From: Gemmatimonadota bacterium
GTDB lineage: Bacteria; Gemmatimonadota; Gemmatimonadetes; Gemmatimonadales; Gemmatimonadaceae
Reading direction: 5' to 3'
DNA: 64,000 nt
Assembly (NCBI GenBank): GCA_040388625.1
Contig: JAZKBK010000004.1
Coordinates: 673,241-737,240, forward strand
Shown here: positions 9,463 to 18,361 of the stretch, piece after piece
Position numbering within the stretch: the first letter of the stretch is position 1
How the letters are laid out: the number at the start of each line of letters is the position of its first letter
The notes under the pieces: model-generated
The model's input: the letters and a program-made list of their open reading frames with translations, nothing else
Database searches by the model: none
What the model was told of the DNA's origin: nothing
Program-made: the position numbers and the translations under genes

Positions 9463-10506
9463 ATGGCGACGGCCTTTTTTGTGATTGTTGCATTGATGCT
9501 CATGATCTATTCAGTGCTCGACGGCTTCGATCTGGGAGTCGGAGCAATTCACTGGCTTGTGGGCCGCACGAGCGACGAGCGTCGCCTGGTGCTAAGCGCA
9601 ATCGGCCCTGTTTGGGATGGCAATGAAGTCTGGCTGATTGCAGCTGGCGGAACGTTGTATTTCGCCTTCCCGGCACTTTACGCATCAAGCTTCAGCGGCT
9701 TCTATCTCCCGCTCACAATGGTGCTGTGGCTGCTCATGCTTCGCGGTATCAGCATCGAGGTAAGATCCCATGTAAACGACCCGCTCTGGCACGGCTTCTA
9801 CGATTTTGTGTTCACGCTTTCTGGAGCACTGCTCGCCATCTTCCTCGGTGCTGCGCTCGGCAACGTGATCCGCGGCGTGCCGCTGAACTCGGACGGCTAT
9901 TTCTTCGAGCCGCTCTGGACGACGTTTCGAGTCACGGGCCGGCCAGGAATTCTGGACTGGTACACCACGTTGATCGGTGTGATGTCGTTAGTGACGTTGG
10001 CAAACCACGGCGCGCACTGGCTCGCACTCAAGACTGAAGAGCCGCTGCGCGGACGAGCGCGTCGCATTGCAACAACTCTCTGGTGGATCGTAGCTCTTGT
10101 TACCGTAGTGGGATTTTTTGCCACGGTCCGGGTGCGTCCGACGATTCTCGATAACTATCGCGTGCTCGGCTTGGGGTGGTTGATACCCGTCGTCGCTCTT
10201 GGTGGGCTGGCTGGAATGGCTTGGTTTGGTGCGCGCCACAACGATCTGTTCGCCTTCGTCTCGTCCAGTCTTTACATCGCCGGCATGCTGGGTGGAATCG
10301 CGTTTGGCATGTATCCAACGCTGCTCCCCGCGACGACCGATCCAGCGAACAGCCTGACCATCGCAAACAGCGCGGCCGGTGCATATGGCCTCCGGATCGG
10401 TCTTATCTGGTGGATGATGAGCGCCGTGCTCGTCGTGGGCTATTTCGGCTATCTGTACTGGATGTTCCGGCACCGCGTGAGCGCTGCAGATAACGCCGGT
10501 CATTGA
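9463..10506 (+). CDS. cydB: Cytochrome bd ubiquinol oxidase subunit II
   Basis: This is the second, structural subunit of the bd oxidase: 347 residues and about eight to nine membrane helices. The N-terminal block MLMIYSVLDGFDLGVG followed by GPVWDGNEVWLIAAGG is diagnostic of CydB. It is translated 12 bases after cydA in one operon. No CydX-like micropeptide gene follows; the only small frame in the 67-base gap to mgtA is Arg-rich and not membrane-spanning. Confidence 0.95.
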   Translation: MATAFFVIVALMLMIYSVLDGFDLGVGAIHWLVGRTSDERRLVLSAIGPVWDGNEVWLIAAGGTLYFAFPALYASSFSGFYLPLTMVLWLLMLRGISIEVRSHVNDPLWHGFYDFVFTLSGALLAIFLGAALGNVIRGVPLNSDGYFFEPLWTTFRVTGRPGILDWYTTLIGVMSLVTLANHGAHWLALKTEEPLRGRARRIATTLWWIVALVTVVGFFATVRVRPTILDNYRVLGLGWLIPVVALGGLAGMAWFGARHNDLFAFVSSSLYIAGMLGGIAFGMYPTLLPATTDPANSLTIANSAAGAYGLRIGLIWWMMSAVLVVGYFGYLYWMFRHRVSAADNAGH

Positions 10507-10573
10507 TTCTTCACATGGAATGTCGCCGTCGTGCTCGGATCCGCGTTGTTTTCCACTTTCCGCCTGATCGTCG

Positions 10574-13276
10574 CTAGATCAACCTCCGGCGCAGCAACAC
10601 CGTCTTGAGGAGTTGCGTGACGGTCATGTACGCCACGGCCGTCGCGAGCAGAAACGGCCAGTACAGGGACGGCAGTCTGACAAGGCCAAGCGATGATGCG
10701 AATGGAGAAAACGGCAGCCATGCGCCGATTGCCATTACCGTGATGCTCGTCGCAATGAGTTGCCCGCTCGCGCGGCTCTGCAGGAACGGTATCTTGTCGG
10801 TTCGGATGACGTGAATGATCAGCGTCTGTGTCAGCAGTGACTCGACGAACCATCCGGTCTGAAAGAGCGCAGCGTGTGCGGGCGTGGACGCGTGAAAGAC
10901 GAAATACATCACCAGAAACGTCGTGTAATCGAATAGCGAGCTGACGGGCCCGATCCAGAGGATGTAGCGCCGGATCTCACCCATGGCCCAGGGACGCGGG
11001 CGAGTAATCTGTTCCACATCGACCCGGTCGGATGGAATCGGAATTTGCGACACATCGTACAGCAGATTGTTCGTGAGCACCTGGATCGGAGCCATTGGCA
11101 GGAACGGCAGCCACGCGCTGGCACCGAGCACGCTGAACATGTTTCCAAAATTCGAGCTTGCACCCATCCTCACGTACTTGAGCACGTTCGCGAAGACTTT
11201 TCGTCCCTCCATCACACCCTGTGCAAGCACCGCCAGACTCTTGTCGAGCAGGATGATGTCGGCCGACGCCTTGGCAACATCCACTGCTGAATCGACCGAG
11301 ATGCCGACGTCAGCCGTGTGAAGCGCCGGCGCGTCGTTGATTCCGTCACCCATGTAGCCAACGACGTGCGACTTTGCCTGCAGAGAGCGAATGATGCGTT
11401 GCTTGTCGGCAGGCGATACACGCGCGAAGATGGATGCTTTCTCCGCCGCATCCGCAAGCTGCGCATCCGACATGAGCGCGATGTCGGCTCCCGTAAGGAC
11501 ATGCCTCGTCGCGATTCCGACCGACCGGCAGATCGTTCGCGAGACAAGCTCGTTGTCGCCTGTAAGCGTCTTCACCGTGATTCCCGCGTGCTCCAGAGCC
11601 TTGATCGCAGCCCGCGCTGTTTCCTTGGGCGGGTCCAGAAATGCGACATACCCGCACAGCACAAGATCAGTCTCGTCCTCCGTGGTGACTCCGTCCGTCG
11701 GCGGAACCTCGCGGTATGCCACCGCCAGCACGCGAAAGCCATTGGTGCTGAGAGCGTCGTATTCCTCCCCGATATCGGCGAGGAACGCAGGATCGATCAC
11801 GACCATTTCGCCGCTCATCTCCAGTCGCGTGCAACGCCGGAATACCTCTTCGGGCGCGCCCTTGACGATCAACATCCGCTTCCCGTCCGGCGCATCCACG
11901 ACGACCGACATCAGCTTGCGCGTGAAATCGTAGGGAATCTCCCCCACCTTGCGATAACTGTCGTGTGTGACCGGAATCGAGTCGCTGTGGGTTTGCACGT
12001 AGTCGAGGATTGCACGATCGAGCACGCTCTTCAGGCCGGTCTGCATCTGGCTGACGAGCGACGCGAGCAAGAGGACGCGAGCGCTCTCCGCGCCGTCGAC
12101 GTCGCAGTGGCGCTCCAGGATCACTTCGTCTCTGGTGAGCGTCCCGGTCTTGTCCGTGCAGAGGACGTCCATTGCGCCAAGATTCTGGATCGAATCGAGC
12201 CGCCGAACGATCACCCGTTTCCTGGACATCGCGAGCGCGCCCTGCGAAAGGCAAACCGACACGATCATCGGAAGCATCTCGGGTGTGAGTCCGACCGCCA
12301 CGGCCAGAGCGAAGAAGAACGCCTCGTGCCAGTTGTGCTTGGTCACTCCATTGATGAAGAACACGAGCGGCACCATCACGCACATCAGCCGTATCATGAA
12401 CCAGGTGAACTGGCTCACGCCACGTTCGAACGCGGTAGGCGGTTCGGTCGCAGCGATGCTCGCCGCCACGCGACCGAAGGATGTATTCGGACCGGTCTCG
12501 ACTACCACGGCCGTCGCGGTCCCGCTCTGAACGCTGGTCCCTAGGTAGCAGACATTCGTGGCATCGATGAGCGCCACGCCGCTTGAACGATTAGCGGTGG
12601 TGGCTTGAGTCGCGTCGGCCGACTTCTCGACCGGAAGCGACTCGCCAGTCAGTGTCGCCTGATTCACGAACAGTGTATTCGAGACGACAATGCGAACGTC
12701 ACCCGGGATCATGTCGCCTGCCGCCAGATGAACGATGTCGCCCGGAACCACTTCGTGAATCGGGATCTCGGCAGCGGCTCCGTCTCGCATGACGGTCGCG
12801 GTTACGTGAATCATCTCACGGAGGCTTTCCGCGGCGACATCGGCGCGCTGCTCCTGGAACAGTCGAAGCGCGACACCGAGCACGATCATCACTGTAATCA
12901 CCGTCGCGGCACGGACATCCCCCGTGGCAATCGAAACGCTGGCGAGCACCGCGAGCAGCAGAACGAGCGGATTGCGGCATGCCAGCAACAGTCGCCGCGC
13001 CCAGCCGGGAGGATGTTCCGACGCTATGTCGTTGGGGCCATGGAGCGCGAGTCTGGTGCGGGCCTCGTCGCTCGAGAGGCCGGCGTCACCGGTCCCGAGA
13101 CGTTCGTACACCCACTGCACAGAGTGGCTCGCCGCTTCATCGAGGAACGGCGACGTCTGAATCGAGCGCGGGCGTAGCTCCGCAGTGTGATGGTCAGCTG
13201 GCAGTCCTTCAGCCGCTGCCGGCGTTGCCGACGCGTTCGATGTTGCAGTTGGAGCGCTAGCGGTGCGCAGATTCAT
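10574..13276 (-). CDS. mgtA: Magnesium-translocating P-type ATPase
   Basis: This is a 900-residue type IIIB P-type ATPase that drives Mg2+ into the cytoplasm. Visible landmarks are the actuator TGES (about residues 210-213), the phosphorylation site DKTGTLT with Asp375, the hinge GDGINDAPAL, and ten predicted helices. The intramembrane NLLYDVSQIPIP sequence is typical of MgtA/MgtB rather than Ca2+ or Na+ pumps. The first ~45 residues are Ala/Ser/Thr-rich and probably disordered. It is co-directional with the universal stress gene 55 bases upstream and convergent with cydB. The short upstream gap leaves no room for a typical Mg2+-responsive leader, so co-transcription with the stress genes is likely. 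Confidence 0.94.
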   Translation of the reverse strand: MNLRTASAPTATSNASATPAAAEGLPADHHTAELRPRSIQTSPFLDEAASHSVQWVYERLGTGDAGLSSDEARTRLALHGPNDIASEHPPGWARRLLLACRNPLVLLLAVLASVSIATGDVRAATVITVMIVLGVALRLFQEQRADVAAESLREMIHVTATVMRDGAAAEIPIHEVVPGDIVHLAAGDMIPGDVRIVVSNTLFVNQATLTGESLPVEKSADATQATTANRSSGVALIDATNVCYLGTSVQSGTATAVVVETGPNTSFGRVAASIAATEPPTAFERGVSQFTWFMIRLMCVMVPLVFFINGVTKHNWHEAFFFALAVAVGLTPEMLPMIVSVCLSQGALAMSRKRVIVRRLDSIQNLGAMDVLCTDKTGTLTRDEVILERHCDVDGAESARVLLLASLVSQMQTGLKSVLDRAILDYVQTHSDSIPVTHDSYRKVGEIPYDFTRKLMSVVVDAPDGKRMLIVKGAPEEVFRRCTRLEMSGEMVVIDPAFLADIGEEYDALSTNGFRVLAVAYREVPPTDGVTTEDETDLVLCGYVAFLDPPKETARAAIKALEHAGITVKTLTGDNELVSRTICRSVGIATRHVLTGADIALMSDAQLADAAEKASIFARVSPADKQRIIRSLQAKSHVVGYMGDGINDAPALHTADVGISVDSAVDVAKASADIILLDKSLAVLAQGVMEGRKVFANVLKYVRMGASSNFGNMFSVLGASAWLPFLPMAPIQVLTNNLLYDVSQIPIPSDRVDVEQITRPRPWAMGEIRRYILWIGPVSSLFDYTTFLVMYFVFHASTPAHAALFQTGWFVESLLTQTLIIHVIRTDKIPFLQSRASGQLIATSITVMAIGAWLPFSPFASSLGLVRLPSLYWPFLLATAVAYMTVTQLLKTVLLRRRLI

Positions 13277-13331
13277 GACAGGAGCCGCCCGCGTGACCGC
13301 GGCCCGCGTTCATGAGCCAGGCGCGCATGAA

Positions 13332-14231
13332 TCACCGCCGCGCTGCCGATACTTCTATCGGTGGTGTATGCTCGACCAACCCGGGAGGTGTCACCAACAC
13401 TGACCATCTGCCATCGCCCGCGATTGCCTTCCCGACGCTCCCCAGCAGCAAGCGATCGAGAAAGCGGTGGTGCTGGCTTCCGACCGCGACCAGATCCGGG
13501 GCGACCTCCTCGCAGAAGCGTGTAATCTCCGCGACTGGCTTGCCCTGTCGCACGTTGGCATCGATCGTCATTCCCGGCGGCGCATCGAGCGTGCGGATCA
13601 GCTCCGCGAAAGCATGATCGACGCCGCGGCTCCGAATCAGCTGCAATCCCTCCGCGCTCTCGGTGGTCTCGCGCGGAGAATCAGATTCGACGAACAGGAG
13701 GTGTACGCTGCAGTTGTCGTCGACCAACCTGCGTACGAGCTGTGCCGCGCGAATGCTTGCCCGACTGAAGTCGACCGCAATCACGACGCGTTTGGGCAGC
13801 GCCGTCAACTCAGGGCGAACGGCGAGGACTGGAACACCGCCTATCGTCATGACTTCCCGCACTGTGTCGTTCCCGATGGCCCGCCCAATGGAGGTGTGCC
13901 GGCTCAATCCCATCACGACCACATCGGCCTCTTCCCGCTGCGCGGTTTCCACGACCTCCCGCGCGACCGCTCCAACCGCGATCTCGAACGGCCAACTCGC
14001 AGCCGCACCCCGGTCGATGTGGAGCACGGGGCGCATCCCGACCGCTTCTCTCGCGAGCGCCTGCGGCTCTTCGAGTTGTGCGACCAGCATCGCCGCTTCC
14101 GGCACGGTGGGGCCTATGTCGATGACATAGACGACCGATGGCCGGGCGTTACGCTCGCGCTGAAGCGCGGCCGCGACAGCGGTCGCAGCAGGCGCAAGAT
14201 CATCATTGGTGATCGCGAGCAGCAGCTTCAT
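13332..14231 (-). CDS. Universal stress protein, tandem UspA domains
   Basis: This is a protein of about 299 residues with two UspA folds. The first begins MKLLLAITNDDLAPAATAVAAAL and the second begins RVVIAVDFSRASIRAAQLV. The ATP-loop-like sequences VVMGLSRHTSIGRAIG and AVGSQHHRFLDRLLLGSVG close each domain before a short hydrophobic strand (VPVLAVRP and WSVLVTPP). Such proteins bind nucleotides and support survival during hypoxia or starvation. The ATG at 14231 gives the usual strand-first start; an upstream ATG at 14258 would add nine residues. It precedes mgtA on the same strand. Confidence 0.88.
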   Translation of the reverse strand: MKLLLAITNDDLAPAATAVAAALQRERNARPSVVYVIDIGPTVPEAAMLVAQLEEPQALAREAVGMRPVLHIDRGAAASWPFEIAVGAVAREVVETAQREEADVVVMGLSRHTSIGRAIGNDTVREVMTIGGVPVLAVRPELTALPKRVVIAVDFSRASIRAAQLVRRLVDDNCSVHLLFVESDSPRETTESAEGLQLIRSRGVDHAFAELIRTLDAPPGMTIDANVRQGKPVAEITRFCEEVAPDLVAVGSQHHRFLDRLLLGSVGKAIAGDGRWSVLVTPPGLVEHTPPIEVSAARR

Positions 14232-14250
14232 GGGGACATCGCGTGCTCGT

Positions 14251-14358
14251 TCAGACATCGTTGCGTGCCGGAACTGTCAGCACGGACCAATGTGCCTCAT
14301 GCGCCAGCTGCATCGAGACGCTCGATGCGCTACCCGGCACGGAGACGGCTATTCGCAG
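14251..14358 (-). pseudogene. Possible C-terminal remnant of a universal stress protein
   Basis: In the gap between two stress genes, one minus-strand frame ends with SASSVSMQLAHEAHWSV followed by LTVPARN and a stop. This closely resembles the last helix and strand of a UspA domain (G-S-V-x-x-x-L-x-H-x-A-x-x-S-V-L-x-V-P). The frame upstream (to 14478) is Pro/Thr-rich and unlike a Usp fold, and no room remains for the rest of the domain. It may be what is left of a tandem gene duplication. It overlaps the longer start option of the next gene by a few bases. Confidence 0.35.
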
Positions 14359-14506
14359 CTCGGGCACGCCAGGTCCTGAAGTCGTGTCGCGTGGCCGCGT
14401 CCAGGAGCGTGCGTGCGGGCCGTCATGCCCGATGCACGTTTCCGGCGTGCGCGTCGGATGAGTGATTACGGTTGGCACGTGTACTCCGTGCGTGCAGGGC
14501 GTCGCA

Positions 14507-15451
14507 CTATTCGGGGACCATCAATAGCGACCACCGACGGTCGCTCAGGAGGTCCGCCGAGACACTGTCGCCGAAGAACCAATCGACGGCGGAGTGATGC
14601 CGGGATCCCAGAGCGATGACGTCAGGCCGCATGCGCACTGCGGCCTGCTTGACACCCTCGATCGAGCCACCGTGCTCGATGATGGAAGTGATCGTGACCG
14701 CCTTCTGTGACATCAGCTCGTCGATCAACAATGTGATCGCCGTTTGGAGCGCCAAAGAACCATCGGGGCTGTCATTGGTCGCATCCGCGCTGCTGCCCGG
14801 TGGAAGATCCGGCTGGACATACACGAGAATGACGCGGCCGCCTGGTACTACGAGCTGACATGCCAGATGCGCAGCTCGCAGGCTACCAATGCCAAAATCG
14901 AGAGCCACCAGAATCGACTCGGGGCGATGTACCAGCTCCGGACGGACTGCAAAGACCGCCGCCTGGGTGTGTTCGATAATCCCCTGCACCGTGTCGCGCA
15001 CAAATGCGTGCCGGAAAAAGTTGTGGTCCGGCAATCCCAGGATCACGATCTCGGCACGAAGATCATGAGCCCGCCGCACGATTGTGGGCACGGTCACCCC
15101 GATCTCGACGTCGTATTGCCAGCTCGGAAGCGTACCCAGGATTCGTTGCACCTGATCTTCTAGCGCGGCCAGCTGGGAAGTACGATAGGCGGGATCAAGC
15201 GCAGCCTGCGGGACACCAAGCATCGTCCCAGTCGCAGCTGCACGTGCTGCGATATCGTCCTGCACGACACGCAGAACCGTCGGTACAGCGCCGCACTCCT
15301 GTGCGAGTGCATGCGTGATGTAGATCGCGGCGCTCGCCGCTGTATCAGCGGTTACTGCAACGACCGCCGGAAAGACCGGCGACAGTTGAGTTGCGCGTAC
15401 CGCCAAACCCGCGGCCCGGGGCGCCGTCTGGGGCGAGGAGAGTGGTGCCAT
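14507..15451 (-). CDS. Universal stress protein, tandem UspA domains
   Basis: This is a 314-residue protein with two UspA-like halves. The first, about residues 28-165, opens with FPAVVAVTADTAASAAIYIT and ends VFAVRPE. The second opens ESILVALDFGIGSLRAAHLA and ends WSLLMVPE. LGLPDHNFFRHAFVRDTV and ALGSRHHSAVDWFFGDSV occupy the nucleotide-loop positions but lack a perfect GxxGx9GS motif, so ATP binding is uncertain. It is the first gene after the kinase in a minus-strand run with the next stress gene and mgtA. Confidence 0.86.
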   Translation of the reverse strand: MAPLSSPQTAPRAAGLAVRATQLSPVFPAVVAVTADTAASAAIYITHALAQECGAVPTVLRVVQDDIAARAAATGTMLGVPQAALDPAYRTSQLAALEDQVQRILGTLPSWQYDVEIGVTVPTIVRRAHDLRAEIVILGLPDHNFFRHAFVRDTVQGIIEHTQAAVFAVRPELVHRPESILVALDFGIGSLRAAHLACQLVVPGGRVILVYVQPDLPPGSSADATNDSPDGSLALQTAITLLIDELMSQKAVTITSIIEHGGSIEGVKQAAVRMRPDVIALGSRHHSAVDWFFGDSVSADLLSDRRWSLLMVPE

Positions 15452-15509
15452 GAGTTGCTCCGGACGAGATGAGTTGATTCATCATACGCCCAGCCCACCC
15501 CCCTGGATG

Positions 15510-17561
15510 TCAGCGCGTCACCTGATCTTCGTGCGGGACTTCACCCGCGACATGTCGTCCATTGCCTGACACGGCAAGGGATGGTAGCGTGAAGTGAAAG
15601 GCGCTTCCCTCTCCCACCGTGCTCTCGACCCAGATCCGGCCATCGTGCGCTTCGATGATTCCCCGCACGATCGCGAGCCCCAATCCGGTTGATCGCTGGG
15701 CAGCGCCGCGGCGGGCATGCCAGAAGCGGTCGAAAACGTGCGGAATCGCGTCGACCGGAATCCCGCGTCCCGTGTCTCGCACGGTGACCTGCACTGCATC
15801 CGCAAGCGCGGCTGCGCTGACTGTCACGCTGCCGCCGGCGCGTGTGAACTTGCAACCATTGCCAATCAGATTCGAGAGCGCCTGCACGATACGCTCGCGA
15901 TCGATCGTCAACATGCGTTCTTCCAGTCCGGGCGGAAGATCCATGACAAGCGCGATTTCCTGTTCGGCCGCAATGGGCCGATGCATTTCAACCGCTTGCT
16001 CGAGCGTTGGACCGACGGCCTGTTCCGTGCGTTCGATGGACAGCTTCCCAGCATCGATGCTTGCGATGTCGAGCAAATCCTGAATCATGCGCGACATCAA
16101 CAACGCCGCCTCTTCTGCAAGCACGACGAGACCATGAGCCATGTCCGGCGTCGGCGGTGGATCGTCGTGCAGTGCGGACAGGCACATCGACATCGTGCTC
16201 AGCGGATTACGAAGATCGTGCGAGACAAGCGCCATGACTTCGTCGCGAGCGGCGGCAGCCTTCCGCATGCGCTCGGCAAGCACCCGGAGTTCGTCTTCTT
16301 TCCGAACCCGTTCGCTCACGTCGCGCAGGATCGCAGTATACCCCCATTCGCGGCCGACCAGAAATCGCGAGATCGACGCTTCCGCGGGAAACAATTCGCC
16401 ATTCTTGCGTCGTCCCACGATGTGACTGCGCTCTCCCATACGTCGGGTCGTGTCGGACGACGCGGCGAATGCCGCGATGTGCGCGGCGTGCCGACTTCGC
16501 ACGTCTTCCGGTAACAGCATATCCATCAGCTGTCCGATAGCTTCGGCCGAGCTGTACCCGAAAATCCGCTCGGCGCCCCAATTGAAGAGCGTGATCCGGC
16601 GTGCGCCGTCGATCGAGACGATGGCATCCGATGCCATCGAGACCATCCCGATGAACCTCGCCTCCGCCAGGCGATGCGCTTCTTCGCTTTGCTTCTGCCG
16701 GAGCAACTGAGCGAGCGGAGTTGCGACCGCGGACGCGAGCTTCACCAGCTCATCGTTGTTCGCGGGCACGTCGCGCATGTAGAACTGAAGGACGCCGACA
16801 AAATCATCGTCGGCGTACATCAGCGGGATGGCCACCGCTGCCCTGAGACGTGAAATGGCAGCCAGGGCACCGCGGGTGAAGATGCGCGACGTCGCCAGGT
16901 CACCGACCCAGACAGGACGCCCCGAATCCCACGCCGCCCCCGGAACCCCTTCCCCACGGTTGAACCGGAGTCCTGTCGCCTGGGTCGTAAACGTCTCGAG
17001 CCAGCCCTTTTCGCTCGTCCAGCTACCACAACACATGAGCGCTGGCGTTACGCCTTTCGAATTTTGCGGAATCCAGGCTTCGCCAAGCGGCCATCCCGTC
17101 GCCTGACAGATATTTCGCAGTGTCTCCTCGACCGCGAACGTGACGCTGGCGGTTTTGCATACCGCGAGCGCGATCCGCGCCAGCAGCTCGCCTTCCTGCT
17201 CTTCGTGTGTACGCCGGCCATCGGTGGCGACCGCCAGGAGAAGGACGGACCCGGTCTCCGCCAGTTCGCCGGCGGGCTGTATGACTACTTCAAAGGCGGC
17301 CTTTCCGTCACGCGCTTCTGCCGCAAAATCAAGCTGTACAACCCGTCCCCGGAAGGCTTCGTCGATCGCGTCCGCGACGGCCGCAGGGAGTATCCCGCGC
17401 GCAGAGGCGACGCCGTCCGGGGGGAGCCCAAAGAGACGGCGCGCTGCTGCCGTACCCTCCAGAACCTCATGATCCTGCGTCAGAATGAGCGCGTATCGCT
17501 CGGGATCCCCGAACAATGCGCGGAATGCATCCAGTACGAAATCCCTCGTATCCGATGCCAT
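15510..17561 (-). CDS. PAS-GAF-PAS sensor histidine kinase
   Basis: This is a soluble 683-residue kinase with no membrane helix. Domains are: an N-terminal PAS-like region (about 10-115), GAF (about 125-285), a second PAS (about 300-418), HisKA with phospho-acceptor His448 in LVSHDLRNPL, and HATPase (about 540-660) with the N-box NLIGNGCKF, DTGRGIP and STGLGLAIV. The second PAS has RSRHAAHIAAF around His358, aligning with the haem-ligand region of FixL, so an oxygen or redox input is possible but unproven. It is divergent from the NarL-type regulator and lies among cydAB, mgtA and stress genes, the likely targets. Confidence 0.9.
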   Translation of the reverse strand: MASDTRDFVLDAFRALFGDPERYALILTQDHEVLEGTAAARRLFGLPPDGVASARGILPAAVADAIDEAFRGRVVQLDFAAEARDGKAAFEVVIQPAGELAETGSVLLLAVATDGRRTHEEQEGELLARIALAVCKTASVTFAVEETLRNICQATGWPLGEAWIPQNSKGVTPALMCCGSWTSEKGWLETFTTQATGLRFNRGEGVPGAAWDSGRPVWVGDLATSRIFTRGALAAISRLRAAVAIPLMYADDDFVGVLQFYMRDVPANNDELVKLASAVATPLAQLLRQKQSEEAHRLAEARFIGMVSMASDAIVSIDGARRITLFNWGAERIFGYSSAEAIGQLMDMLLPEDVRSRHAAHIAAFAASSDTTRRMGERSHIVGRRKNGELFPAEASISRFLVGREWGYTAILRDVSERVRKEDELRVLAERMRKAAAARDEVMALVSHDLRNPLSTMSMCLSALHDDPPPTPDMAHGLVVLAEEAALLMSRMIQDLLDIASIDAGKLSIERTEQAVGPTLEQAVEMHRPIAAEQEIALVMDLPPGLEERMLTIDRERIVQALSNLIGNGCKFTRAGGSVTVSAAALADAVQVTVRDTGRGIPVDAIPHVFDRFWHARRGAAQRSTGLGLAIVRGIIEAHDGRIWVESTVGEGSAFHFTLPSLAVSGNGRHVAGEVPHEDQVTR

Positions 17562-17629
17562 GGCATAAATGTACGCTGAGTCCAGTCAGGAATTCGGACG
17601 AGCTGTCATCCAAATACTGGACACGGCCG

Positions 17630-17641
17630 CCCCGATCGGGG
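17630..17641. promoter_or_regulatory. Perfect 12-bp palindrome in the kinase/regulator divergent promoter
   Basis: CCCCGATCGGGG lies in the ~120-base gap between the divergently transcribed sensor kinase (start 17561) and response regulator (start 17684). It is a plausible operator for autoregulation, but no second copy was found at the other genes of the island. Confidence 0.35.
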
Positions 17642-17683
17642 GATATGTTCCGGAGTGATACTCTTCAGAAAAGGTGCGAGACC

Positions 17684-18361
17684 ATGACGCTCGACATCAT
17701 TCGAGTAGTGCTGGCTGACGATCATTCAGTTGTGCGCACCGGATTGAAAACCATCCTCAGCAAGGCTGCTGACATCGAAGTGGTTGCCGAAGCAAAGCAC
17801 GGACGCGAAGCGGTAAGTCTGGTGGAGCGGTTTCATCCGCATGTCGTCGTGATGGACCTCGATATGGCTGGCGGCGACGGTACGGAAGCGACCAGGGAGA
17901 TCGTCAGTCGGCTGAGCCCCACCAGAGTCCTCATCCTCACGATGCATGAGGAGGCAGAACATCTGTCACCCGCGCTGCACGCCGGCGCCTCCGGCTATCT
18001 CGTCAAGACCGCCGCGGACCGTGAGCTCGTCGATGCCATTCGGGCCGTTGCGTATGGCGATGTCTATCTAAGACCGACTGCTGCGCGAATGGTTGTCCAG
18101 CAACTCGTACACAAGGAACCGCGCCATGCCGATCGCGAACGGTTTGCGACGCTAAGCGAGCGCGAGGGACTTGTATTTCGGCATGTCGCGCGTGGATACT
18201 CCGGCCCGGAAATCGGGCACAAGCTGAACATCAGCGCCAAGACGGTCGAGACGTACAAGCAACGAATTCAGGAGAAGATCGGCGTGTCGCACCGCGCGGA
18301 ATACATTCAACTCGCGGTCAAGCTCAAGCTATTCGACGAGGAGTGGGCACCGACCAAATAG
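17684..18361 (+). CDS. NarL/FixJ-family response regulator
   Basis: This is a 225-residue regulator: REC domain (residues 5-122) with acidic pocket ADD (11-13), phospho-acceptor Asp58 in VVVMDLDMAGG and the conserved Lys in YLVKTA, followed by a LuxR-type HTH (about 155-215) with LSEREGLVFRHVARGYSGPEIG and ISAKTVETYKQRI. The ATG at 17684 is preceded by AAGG at suitable spacing and starts the domain correctly; the frame upstream to 17516 overlaps the kinase gene and is not protein-like. Its partner is probably the divergent kinase. Its last 55 bases overlap the convergent stress gene. Confidence 0.92.
   Translation: MTLDIIRVVLADDHSVVRTGLKTILSKAADIEVVAEAKHGREAVSLVERFHPHVVVMDLDMAGGDGTEATREIVSRLSPTRVLILTMHEEAEHLSPALHAGASGYLVKTAADRELVDAIRAVAYGDVYLRPTAARMVVQQLVHKEPRHADRERFATLSEREGLVFRHVARGYSGPEIGHKLNISAKTVETYKQRIQEKIGVSHRAEYIQLAVKLKLFDEEWAPTK

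Noticed and set aside
10507..10573. Possible CydX micropeptide after cydB
   Set aside because: The only ATG frame (10515) encodes about 20 Arg-rich residues without a membrane helix.
13277..13331. Mg2+-sensing leader (M-box type) before mgtA
   Set aside because: The gap is only 55 bases and shows no matching conserved sequence.
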